Shown piece by piece: positions 22,224 to 28,820 of a stretch of 28,820 nucleotides of DNA. Made by a program: the position numbers and the translations under genes. Numbering within the stretch: position 1 is the first letter of the stretch; each line of letters opens with the position of its first letter. This DNA is from HXMU1420-2 sp040830545 (lineage in GTDB: Bacteria; Pseudomonadota; Alphaproteobacteria; Rhodobacterales; Rhodobacteraceae), in the NCBI GenBank assembly GCA_040830545.1, contig JBFOMB010000212.1:1-28820 (forward strand). Reading direction: 5' to 3'. The notes beneath the pieces were generated by a model. It ran no database searches. It worked only from the letters and a program-made list of their open reading frames with translations, and was not told the DNA's origin.

Positions 22224-23297
22224 TCACATTTCCAGATGATAGCCGGGCGTTGACGCGCTCAACGCCCGCTCGTCCTCGGTCATGCCTTGCGGAATGCCCT
22301 CGAACAGCGGTGTCGACAGGTATCGCTCGCCCGTATCGGGCAGCATGACCAGAATGACGGACCCATTCGGCGCGTCCTCGGCCACTTTCATAGCTGTAGC
22401 AAAGGTCCCGCCACCTGACACGCCAGTGAAAATCCCCTCTTCCGCCGCCAATCGCCGCGACCACGCAATGCTGTCCGCCCCGGAAACGGACAACAACGCG
22501 TCGTAGCCGTCCTTGTCCAGCGTTTCTTGCAACACGAGCGGGATGAAGTTCGGCGTCCAACCCTGAATTGGATGTGGTTCAAAAGCCGGGTGGCCCGAAG
22601 CAGGACTGCCCTCGGCGCCACGCTCCTGCACTACCCCTGACCCCACAAGGGCAGCATTCTCGGGTTCGGTCAGGATGATCTTCACTTCTGGCCGGACCTC
22701 TCGCAAAACTCGACCAACGCCCGTCACGGTACCGCCGGTCCCGTAGCCGCTGACAAAATAGTCCAGGCGTTCAGCCGCAAAATCCGCCAAGATTTCACGC
22801 GCCGTGGTAGTTTCATGGATGTCAGCGTTATCCCTCGTTTCGAACTGCCGCGCCAGGAACCAGCCGTTTGCCTCGGCCAATTCGACGGCCTTGTTGTACA
22901 TCCCCAGGCCACCTTGCGCCTTGGGCGTCAACACAACCTTGGCCCCCAGGAACCGCATCAATTGCCGCCGCTCGACCGAGAAGCTTTCGGCCATGGTGAC
23001 AACCAAAGGATAACCTTTTGCCGCACAGACCATAGCCAGCCCGATCCCGGTGTTGCCGCTGGTTGCCTCCACCACCGTCTGACCGGGTTGCAGGCGTCCG
23101 TCGCGCTCCGCCGCCTCGATGATGTTCAAGGCCAGCCGGTCCTTGACGGAAGCAGCGGGATTAAATGCCTCAGCCTTCACATAGACGGTGACATGGTCCG
23201 GCGCGATGCGATTGATGCGGATCGCGGGTGTGTCCCCAACAGTTTCAATGATCGAGTCATATAGGCGGCCACGGCCGCTGGTGGTGCGAATGGACAT
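22224..23297 (-). CDS. cysK: Cysteine synthase (O-acetylserine sulfhydrylase) family enzyme
   Basis: A 357-residue PLP enzyme that joins O-acetylserine and sulfide to give cysteine. The PLP lysine is Lys52 in NPAASVKDRL. The substrate loop TSGNTGIG is at 79-86 and the phosphate-binding GTGGTVTGVGR at 186-196. SGADSIAWSRRLAAEEGIFTGVSGGG completes the fold. The chain is about 40 residues longer than E. coli CysK because of an N-terminal addition and a C-terminal tail (YLSTPLFEGIPQGM onwards). The ATG at 23297 has GGAG 11 bases upstream; a further in-frame start at 23318 would lack one. cysE lies directly upstream in the same direction, so the two consecutive cysteine-synthesis steps are grouped. 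A cystathionine beta-synthase-like role is less likely given that neighbour. Confidence 0.92.
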   Translation of the reverse strand: MSIRTTSGRGRLYDSIIETVGDTPAIRINRIAPDHVTVYVKAEAFNPAASVKDRLALNIIEAAERDGRLQPGQTVVEATSGNTGIGLAMVCAAKGYPLVVTMAESFSVERRQLMRFLGAKVVLTPKAQGGLGMYNKAVELAEANGWFLARQFETRDNADIHETTTAREILADFAAERLDYFVSGYGTGGTVTGVGRVLREVRPEVKIILTEPENAALVGSGVVQERGAEGSPASGHPAFEPHPIQGWTPNFIPLVLQETLDKDGYDALLSVSGADSIAWSRRLAAEEGIFTGVSGGGTFATAMKVAEDAPNGSVILVMLPDTGERYLSTPLFEGIPQGMTEDERALSASTPGYHLEM

Positions 23298-23312
23298 GCT
23301 CAAATCTCCGGG

Positions 23313-23344
23313 CAACAAGAATCGGGCCCGCGTTTGCGAGCCCG
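23313..23344 (-). terminator. Probable terminator or attenuating hairpin between cysE and cysK
   Basis: On the minus strand CGGGCTCGC and GCGGGCCCG pair over 9 bp with one wobble around a 4-base loop (23344-23323), followed by ATTCTTGTT. It lies 47 bases after the cysE stop and 26 bases before the cysK start, so it could separate or weaken transcription between the two genes. Confidence 0.55.
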
Positions 23345-23391
23345 GTCAGGCTAACATGATTCCAGAGGTTTTCACCCTCAGGGTCAGACAA

Positions 23392-24207
23392 TCAGACGGG
23401 ATCGCCCCCGGCAAACAACTGATCCATCAACAACGAAGGCTGATCGCACCCGGCCTCGCCCACGATCTTGGCCGGAACGCCTGCCACGGTCTTGCATGGG
23501 GGCACTTCGTTTAACACCACGGACCCCGCCGCGATGCGCGAACAATTGCCAACCTTGATGTTGCCCAGCACTTTCGCGCCGGCCCCGATCAGAACGCCGT
23601 CGCCGATCTTCGGGTGGCGGTCATCGTCTTCCTTGCCCGTTCCGCCCAGAGTCACGGAATGCAGCATCGACACATTGTCGCCAACCACGGCCGTTTCGCC
23701 AATGACGATGGAATGCGCGTGGTCGATCATGATCCCCTGCCCGATCCGGGCCGCCGGGTGAATGTCGATCCCGAAAATTTCGGACGTGCGCATTTGCAGG
23801 AAATAGGCCAAATCCTTGCGGCCTTCGGTCCACAGCCAATGCGCAACCCGATAGGCCTGCATCGCCTGGTAGCCCTTGAAATAGAGCAACGGATGCAGGA
23901 AGCGGTGGCAGGCCGGGTCACGTTCATAGACAGCCACGAGATCCGCACGCGCCGCCTTCACGATCTGCGGGGCCTTGGAATAGGCCTCTTCCGCAATCTC
24001 GCGCAAAACCACGATCGACATCTCGTTCGAGGCGAGCTTTGCCGCCAAGCGATAGCTCAAAGCCCGTTCCATGGTTTTGTGGTTCAGGATACAGGCATGC
24101 ACCAATCCACCCATCAGCGGTTCGGCGCGGATTGCGTCATGCGCCTCTTCGGTGATCCGGTCCCAGATCGGATCAACGGACGTGATATTGGTATGAACCT
24201 CGGCCAT
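23392..24207 (-). CDS. cysE: Serine O-acetyltransferase
   Basis: A 271-residue enzyme that acetylates serine with acetyl-CoA, the first step of cysteine synthesis. The N-terminal helical region (DPIWDRITEEAHDAIRAEPLMGGLVHACIL) is that of true CysE. The C-terminal left-handed beta-helix is built of hexapeptides, including GQGIMIDHAHSIVIGETAVVGDNV and VTLGGTGKEDDDRHPKIGDGVLIGAGAKVLGNI, which carry the catalytic histidines. AAGGAGATTTGCC precedes the ATG. The chain ends in GGDPV; in well-studied CysE the terminal residue is isoleucine, which inserts into CysK to form the cysteine synthase complex, so valine here is a conservative but notable change. It is divergent from a DksA-like gene, and cysK follows after 94 bases. 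Confidence 0.95.
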   Translation of the reverse strand: MAEVHTNITSVDPIWDRITEEAHDAIRAEPLMGGLVHACILNHKTMERALSYRLAAKLASNEMSIVVLREIAEEAYSKAPQIVKAARADLVAVYERDPACHRFLHPLLYFKGYQAMQAYRVAHWLWTEGRKDLAYFLQMRTSEIFGIDIHPAARIGQGIMIDHAHSIVIGETAVVGDNVSMLHSVTLGGTGKEDDDRHPKIGDGVLIGAGAKVLGNIKVGNCSRIAAGSVVLNEVPPCKTVAGVPAKIVGEAGCDQPSLLMDQLFAGGDPV

Positions 24208-24230
24208 GGCAAATCTCCTTTGCTGCGCCT

Positions 24231-24260
24231 AGGATACCCATCTAGGGACAAAATTGCCAA
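24231..24260 (-). promoter_or_regulatory. Possible cysE promoter
   Basis: On the minus strand TTGGCA (24260-24255) and TATCCT (24236-24231) are 18 bases apart. The implied transcript starts very close to the AAGGAG ribosome-binding site of cysE. The match is moderate. Confidence 0.35.
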
Positions 24261-24291
24261 ACGCAAAGACTTGATCAGGGTGATCACGAAA

Positions 24292-24630
24292 ATGAATGCG
24301 GCAGAGCTGAAAAGGTTTCGCGCACAGATCACCGCGCGGCTGACCGAGATTGGCGAGGAAAACGCGCTGGGTCAGGACGGTCAGGCCGTGGTCGAACTGG
24401 ACCAGCAGGCGGTTGGGCGATTGTCGCGAATGGATGCGTTGCAGATGCAGGCGATGGCCCAGGCGCAACAGGGTCGCCGTGACCTGGAGGCACGGCGGCT
24501 GGAGGCGGCGCTGACCCGGATCGACGAGGGCGAATATGGCTATTGCGCTGAATGTGGGGAGGATATTCCGCGTGGACGGCTGGAACTGGACCTGGCTGCG
24601 CTGACTTGTGTTGGATGCGCTTCCGGATAG
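24292..24630 (+). CDS. DksA/TraR-family zinc-finger protein
   Basis: A 112-residue protein. The N-terminal half is helical (residues about 3-75, with ELDQQAVGRLSRMDALQMQAMAQ), and the C-terminal part is a four-cysteine zinc finger: CAEC at 85-88 and CVGC at 106-109, with GEDIPRGRLEL between. DksA-like proteins bind RNA polymerase through its secondary channel and alter promoter response, often with ppGpp. This one is shorter than E. coli DksA (151 residues) and belongs to the small TraR/YbiI-like group, so a full stringent-response role is not assured. The ATG at 24292 is preferred; an in-frame GTG at 24280 is possible. It is divergent from cysE. A palindromic repeat starts on the first base after its stop codon. 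Confidence 0.86.
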   Translation: MNAAELKRFRAQITARLTEIGEENALGQDGQAVVELDQQAVGRLSRMDALQMQAMAQAQQGRRDLEARRLEAALTRIDEGEYGYCAECGEDIPRGRLELDLAALTCVGCASG

Positions 24631-24706
24631 TGGGACACAACCCCGGGCCCGACCCGGGGTCTCTAACTGTGAGGCAGGAGGTCCCGGATCAGGTCCGGGA
24701 CTGTGG
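24631..24706. repeat. Palindromic dispersed repeat, copy 2
   Basis: This is a diverged copy of the element at 14444-14527 in the same orientation. The arms CCCCGGGCCCGACCCGGGG (from 24641) and TCCCGGATCAGGTCCGGGA (from 24682) are inverted complements with a few differences, several of which still allow G-U pairing. It begins with TGGGACACA directly after the DksA-like stop codon. Its right half is coding on the minus strand, forming the C-terminus of the small gene ending at 24663. Confidence 0.8.
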
Positions 24707-25007
24707 GGCGTTTGGGGTCAATCGGGGCGCTCAGACGGGTGGCCACTATGAGCAAGACCAACGCCATGCAGCGGCAGTAGTCTCGGTTGTCGAAACTCGG
24801 CTCTGGCGCCAGTGCCCGTTTGCGCGCCGCGCCCATGAGCGAGCCGTTGCCGTACCGGGGGTGCGTCCGGCCATGCTTTTGGGCATAATCATCAGCAAGC
24901 TGAGCCTCATCCAGCATTTGTCGACACAACGCCTCGCGTGCTGCATGAGGCACGCGCAGCAGCACACGTGCCGCCGCACTCACATCCCCATGCAGCACCG
25001 GCCTCAT
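24663..25007 (-). CDS. Small conserved protein linked to the GTA cluster, function unknown
   Basis: A 114-residue protein whose ATG overlaps the stop of the large GTA gene in an ATGA arrangement, so it is probably translated together with it. Residues about 1-70 are helical and charged (MRPVLHGDVSAAARVLLRVP, then CRQMLDEAQLADDYAQKHGR and HPRYGNGSLMGAARKR). Residues about 75-93 contain a hydrophobic stretch (CMALVLLIVATRL) that could be a membrane helix or a buried core. I recall similar short proteins after the baseplate gene in other Rhodobacterales but cannot name a function. The last twelve residues, VPDLIRDLLPHS, are encoded by the palindromic repeat at 24631-24706, so the tail was probably acquired with that element. 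Confidence 0.7.
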   Translation of the reverse strand: MRPVLHGDVSAAARVLLRVPHAAREALCRQMLDEAQLADDYAQKHGRTHPRYGNGSLMGAARKRALAPEPSFDNRDYCRCMALVLLIVATRLSAPIDPKRPTVPDLIRDLLPHS

Positions 25008-28000
25008 TGCGGAACGGCGATGCGCGCACCCGGACCCGGGCCGTAGCGAGCCGAAATTTGCGCAACCTCAATGACGTCACCCGCGACAACCCCGTCCGCT
25101 GTCTGCTGCGGTGGATGGTAGATCCAGTCAGGTGTTGTCATGGTCACTTCGCGCAGCACAATTGGGCCTCGGCGGACACGCAGCACATATTCCTCCCGCT
25201 CTTCACCCACCGGCACATCCGCCAGATCCCAGCTGTCCCCGTCAATCCGCGTGCGACGGATCCAGCTCAGATGCAGCTGTCCGCCCGGTTTGCGCGTGGC
25301 CCGCAGGTGGACCGGTGCGTATGGGCGTTTGCCATTGCCCTCGAACCGTTCAGTCCGGTGGCGATAGGCCGGGTCGGAATAGGGGCGCGCTGCGGGCCCG
25401 ATGCGATAATGCTGATCAATCCGCACCTGACCGGAGGTGAGGCCAATCTGTTCCGGCACACCGTTCAGCAGCACAAACCACGATCCCTCGGGCCAGGTCT
25501 GCGGCATCAACGCGTCGCTGCCCAATTGCCCGCGCAACCGGCCTGACAGCTCCCATGTCTGCGGCGCGACAAGCGTGGCGGTGGTGAATTGGAACAGTTC
25601 CCAATTGCCGCTGGACCCATCGCCGATGGCGGCCAGATGGGCACCGCTCAGAACCGCTGATGGCGAGCGGCTTTCCAGCGTGCCAGAAACCAGCCGCACC
25701 CGCAAAGGTGCGCCCTGGTCCCAACGCCCGACCCCATGCGCGGACAACTCGGTTTCCGTAACCCCCGCAACAGAGCGCGCGTTGATGGTCCGGTCCAGTG
25801 CGTAGTTGTCGTCCGTCGCCGAGGCATAAACCGCCGCGCTGCCCGTCCACGGCTCTGCTGTGATGGCCAGATGTGGGGCGTGGTCCACCTCGTCCCCGGT
25901 GATCAGAGGCAGGTCCAGGAACAAGGGGGTCGCGGGCAAGGGCGGGACATGCGCCGCCTGCACCGCAATCCGGTCGTCGAACACGGTTGGGCGATAAACC
26001 TCTGGCTCGATCCGAACAGCCTCGATCAGCTGGCGGTCCGACAGTTCCACGCGGTCCACCCGGTAGCGGGCCGTTGTGCTGCCTTGCGGATCGGGCAACG
26101 CCACCACATCCCCCGCCCCCACCGACAGTTGAGAGGGCGGCAAGGCAAAGCGCAGCGTGTCACGGGACACGCGTGCCTCGGACAGCCAGCGTTCCGCCAC
26201 AGCGCGCCCCTCGCCTCGGGTCATCGACAGCGCGAGGTCCGAAGTTGAAACCGATTGCGTTGCATCCTCGGGCCGGATGGCTTCTTCGGACACGATGGCG
26301 TGGTTGGCATCCGCTTCGATAAACTTCAGCCTGACACGTCCCGCCAGGGCGATTTCATCAGCCCGGGTACGTTCCGTCATGCCATCGATGTCCGAGGACT
26401 CGGCAAGTGTGTCGGGCGACAGCACGGCATCCGCCTTCCCGTCACGTGGGCGGAAACGCAGAACACCATCGCGTTCCACCGCATCAAAGCCATAGCGCAT
26501 CATCAGGGGTTGCAGCGCCGCGCGGGCATCGGACACGTCATCTACCGCGAATCCGCGCACAAACCCGTGCAGGTCGGACACATCTACCGCGTCCAATCCC
26601 GAGGCACGGCAGATTTCCTCGACCACCGAGGCCAACGTGCGCCCGCCCAAACGTCCAGTGATCCAATGCCCGCGCGGATAGTTTTCACCGTCCGACCAGG
26701 TCTGGGCCGAGGTCGGGAAGGCCGGATAGGGTCGTGCGTCCCAGGCCCAGACATAGGCGTTGTCGAGGTCGATCATCGGCCCGCCATAGACGCTGGACGT
26801 CGGGTTGTTTGCCGGATCACCCCAATAACCCAGCGTGGCACGCAAATACGCGCTCTGGATCAGATCGTCCCGCGCACCTGTGGAAAAATGCGGCAGGCTG
26901 CTTTCGCTCGATTTCGGGTCCAGAAACTTGTTTGGCTGGTTTGTGCCTTTGTCGATGGCGGCAGCGCCCAGTTCCGTAAACCAGATGGGTTTGGATTGCG
27001 GAACCCACGCCGTTGGGGCTGCCTGCCGGGTGCCATCAATGCGGTCATGATGGGGCTGCGACCACCAGTTGCGGATATCCTTGTACCGCCAGACCCAGGG
27101 CTCTCCCATACTGTCAGTGATTGGTGTTCGGGTCTGTGTCGCGCGATCTGCATCCGACTGATAGTACCAGTCAAACCCTTCTCCACCCTCGACGTTCCCG
27201 CGCAGATAGTCCGGACTGTAGATCGTTCCATGCGCCTCGTCTGCATGGCCATCGCTGTCCCGCCAATCCGACAGGGGCATGTAATTGTCGATCCCGACAA
27301 AGTCGATTTCTGGATCGGCCCACAGTGGGTCCAGGTGGAAGTACCGGTCACCCGACCCATCCTGCGGCTGGTAACCGAAATACTCGGACCAATCCGCTGC
27401 ATAGCCAATCATGGTGCTGGACCCCAGCAGTGCGCGTACCTCTGCAGTCAGGGATTTGAGCGCTGCAACCGCCGGGAACGACCCGCCAGCCCCCCGGACC
27501 TGCGTCAGCGCGCGCATTTCGGATGCGATGCAGAACGACGACACGCCGCCCGCTGCCGCACACAAGGCGGCATAATGCAGGATGAACCGGCGCAGGCCCC
27601 ATTCATCGGGGCCGGTATAGGTCACCGTCCCATCGTCAACCATGAAATCCGCTGCCGAGGCCGTGCCGAAAAACGCATCAACCTCGGCCTGCGCAGCGGT
27701 GGTTCCATCAGGCGACCCCGCCTGCCCCGGTGCCGCACTGGTCGTGATCCGACCCCGCCATGGCAACGCGGGCTGATCCCCGGCCCCGGTCCACGGGTCC
27801 GTCAGACCATTGCCTGCCAGTTGATCCATCAGGATGAACGGGTAGAACATCACGTTCTGCCCTTTTTCGTTCAGATGGCGGATGGCCTCGACCACGCTGG
27901 CGTCCGAAGGTGTACCGCCATAGATCGGCCGACCCTCAGCCTGCGCAATCACTTGTGCATCCGACCGCGCCAGGCCGCTGACGGACCACGGTATCGAACC

Positions 28001-28705
28001 ATCGGCCTCGGCCTGCTCGACCTTAGGGTGCAACTCGCACTTGTCGCACCGCAAATCATCCCCGAACCGCGACACGATCAGCGACACCGCCTGACAATTT
28101 GGGGCTTCTTCACTTAGTGCCTCAATCGCGGTTTCCATGTCGCTCTTGCCCGAAGGCGAGTTGACGTTGGCTGACCGGTGCGTGCCCGCACCCGCGCTGT
28201 AGTAAACCGGAGTGGTCGCCAGGCTATATTCCCCCGTGCCCGGAACCAAAGCGACGCCACGCACATTGCGTGCCGGATCGTCATCGTATCCCGACCCCTC
28301 GGGCTGTTCGCCGCGCACCACTTCGAAACTGAACTGCGGCACGCGATTGCCGAACCGTTCCAGCGCGATGTCTTCCAGAACAACGTAGGCCGTGCCGCGA
28401 TAGGCAGGCACACTGCCTACGCCCTCAATCGCTTCCATATGCGGGTCGGGCAACTGGTCAGACGCGCCGGTGTAGACCCGCATGTTCAGGTCATCGCGCG
28501 ACACTTCCTCGCCATCGGCCCAGACGCGACGCACCGCGTTGATCTCTCCCGCGCACAACGCCAAAGCCAAAGACACGGTGTAGCTATACTGCGTGACCTT
28601 GGGCGCGGGCGGGCCACCTTTGCCTCCGCCGCCTGTTGTTGTCGCGCTTTCCTGAAAATCAGTGGCACAAATCACGTGCCCACGCACACGCATACGTCCA
28701 AACAC
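25004..28705 (-). CDS. GTA baseplate/host-specificity protein (RcGTA gp15-like), downstream part of an interrupted frame
   Basis: The frame has 1233 codons from GTG 28705 (ATG at 28693 is the other possible start). It is the large multidomain tail-tip protein of the gene transfer agent, related to phage host-specificity proteins. The start region GGGGKGGPPAPKVTQYSYTVSLALALCAGEI is typical. About residues 430-660 form a TIM-barrel-like domain (YAADWSEYFGY, DFVGIDNYMPLSDW, PIWFTELGAAAIDKGTNQP, NAYVWAWDARPYP), followed by a phage-tail domain (about 690-950) and a beta-rich C-terminal part. The same frame continues upstream to the window edge but is cut by TAG at 28777-28775, 24 codons before this start, with family-like sequence on both sides. 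The protein may therefore lack its N-terminus, or the gene may be inactive. The small gene at 24663-25007 follows with a 4-bp overlap. Confidence 0.88.
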   Translation of the reverse strand: MFGRMRVRGHVICATDFQESATTTGGGGKGGPPAPKVTQYSYTVSLALALCAGEINAVRRVWADGEEVSRDDLNMRVYTGASDQLPDPHMEAIEGVGSVPAYRGTAYVVLEDIALERFGNRVPQFSFEVVRGEQPEGSGYDDDPARNVRGVALVPGTGEYSLATTPVYYSAGAGTHRSANVNSPSGKSDMETAIEALSEEAPNCQAVSLIVSRFGDDLRCDKCELHPKVEQAEADGSIPWSVSGLARSDAQVIAQAEGRPIYGGTPSDASVVEAIRHLNEKGQNVMFYPFILMDQLAGNGLTDPWTGAGDQPALPWRGRITTSAAPGQAGSPDGTTAAQAEVDAFFGTASAADFMVDDGTVTYTGPDEWGLRRFILHYAALCAAAGGVSSFCIASEMRALTQVRGAGGSFPAVAALKSLTAEVRALLGSSTMIGYAADWSEYFGYQPQDGSGDRYFHLDPLWADPEIDFVGIDNYMPLSDWRDSDGHADEAHGTIYSPDYLRGNVEGGEGFDWYYQSDADRATQTRTPITDSMGEPWVWRYKDIRNWWSQPHHDRIDGTRQAAPTAWVPQSKPIWFTELGAAAIDKGTNQPNKFLDPKSSESSLPHFSTGARDDLIQSAYLRATLGYWGDPANNPTSSVYGGPMIDLDNAYVWAWDARPYPAFPTSAQTWSDGENYPRGHWITGRLGGRTLASVVEEICRASGLDAVDVSDLHGFVRGFAVDDVSDARAALQPLMMRYGFDAVERDGVLRFRPRDGKADAVLSPDTLAESSDIDGMTERTRADEIALAGRVRLKFIEADANHAIVSEEAIRPEDATQSVSTSDLALSMTRGEGRAVAERWLSEARVSRDTLRFALPPSQLSVGAGDVVALPDPQGSTTARYRVDRVELSDRQLIEAVRIEPEVYRPTVFDDRIAVQAAHVPPLPATPLFLDLPLITGDEVDHAPHLAITAEPWTGSAAVYASATDDNYALDRTINARSVAGVTETELSAHGVGRWDQGAPLRVRLVSGTLESRSPSAVLSGAHLAAIGDGSSGNWELFQFTTATLVAPQTWELSGRLRGQLGSDALMPQTWPEGSWFVLLNGVPEQIGLTSGQVRIDQHYRIGPAARPYSDPAYRHRTERFEGNGKRPYAPVHLRATRKPGGQLHLSWIRRTRIDGDSWDLADVPVGEEREEYVLRVRRGPIVLREVTMTTPDWIYHPPQQTADGVVAGDVIEVAQISARYGPGPGARIAVPQ

Positions 28706-28774
28706 CTGAGAAACAAGAGCGCGATCGCCACGCTGGCTCAGCCGAAAGCGGTCGACCGTACCCTGTTCAACGGG

Positions 28775-28820
28775 CTACTCCCCCGCCCCCATCAAGCGCT
28801 GGTCGATAAGCGAATCCAGC
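28775..28820 (-). pseudogene. N-terminal fragment of the GTA baseplate gene, ending in an in-frame amber codon
   Basis: On the minus strand, in the same frame as the large GTA gene, 28819-28778 reads LDSLIDQRLMGAGE and is followed by TAG (28777-28775), then PVEQGTVDRFRLSQ and on into the main frame. This resembles the continuous N-terminal region of GTA gp15 proteins as I remember it, where a loop of the type GAG-x-EPVE-x-G leads into VDRFR. The upstream start codon is outside the window. A real nonsense mutation, a sequencing error and readthrough are all possible. Confidence 0.65.

Noticed and set aside
26255..28117. Plus-strand open frame of 620 codons
   Set aside because: It is antisense to the GTA baseplate gene and rich in Arg, Pro and His, as expected for a shadow in GC-rich coding DNA.

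Overview
The window looks like chromosomal DNA of a Rhodobacterales alphaproteobacterium, probably of the Roseobacter group. The grounds are high GC, RTX proteins with the aspartate-rich repeats common in marine members, an E1-beta subunit fused to a lipoyl domain, and the 3' end of a gene transfer agent (GTA) cluster at the right edge. The order pgk, aldolase, ftsB, pdhABC, cysK/cysE also fits. No insertion sequence, CRISPR array or integrase was seen. Family and taxon assignments come from reading the proteins, not from a search.

Layout, left to right. (1) 1-2427, minus: the first 809 codons of a large RTX calcium-binding protein that runs off the left edge, followed by a 612-bp gene-free stretch. 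(2) 3040-5309, minus: a CHAD-domain protein coupled by a 4-bp overlap to a ParA-type ATPase. (3) 5536-6492, plus: a formylglycine-generating enzyme with both active-site cysteines, then tRNA-Leu(CAA) on the minus strand. (4) 7034-8070, plus: a YqaA/DedA-like membrane protein overlapping a DsbB-type thiol oxidoreductase. (5) 8074-10586: an Lrp/AsnC regulator divergent from arginase and ornithine cyclodeaminase, a two-step route from arginine to proline. (6) 10583-13112: an HNH nuclease, an RluE-like pseudouridine synthase, and two overlapping cyclophilins, one exported and one cytoplasmic. (7) 13245-18336, plus: pgk, an exported Sel1-repeat protein, class I fructose-bisphosphate aldolase, ftsB and a DUF502 membrane protein. 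(8) 18450-22182, plus: pdhA, pdhB and pdhC of pyruvate dehydrogenase, with no E3 gene in the window. (9) 22224-24207, minus: cysK and cysE, the two enzymes that make cysteine from serine. (10) 24292-24630, plus: a small DksA-like zinc-finger protein. (11) 24663-28820, minus: a small protein coupled to the large GTA baseplate/host-specificity protein.

The most notable points are: an in-frame amber codon in the N-terminal part of the GTA baseplate gene, with homologous-looking reading frame on both sides; two copies of a large palindromic repeat placed directly after stop codons, one of which supplies the C-terminus of the small GTA-linked protein; a CG-centred palindrome just upstream of pdhA and another in the lrp-arginase divergent region; a row of hairpins at the convergent ends of the RluE-like gene and the exported cyclophilin gene; and the translationally coupled CHAD-ParA pair whose CYTH-like N-terminus has lost its signature.
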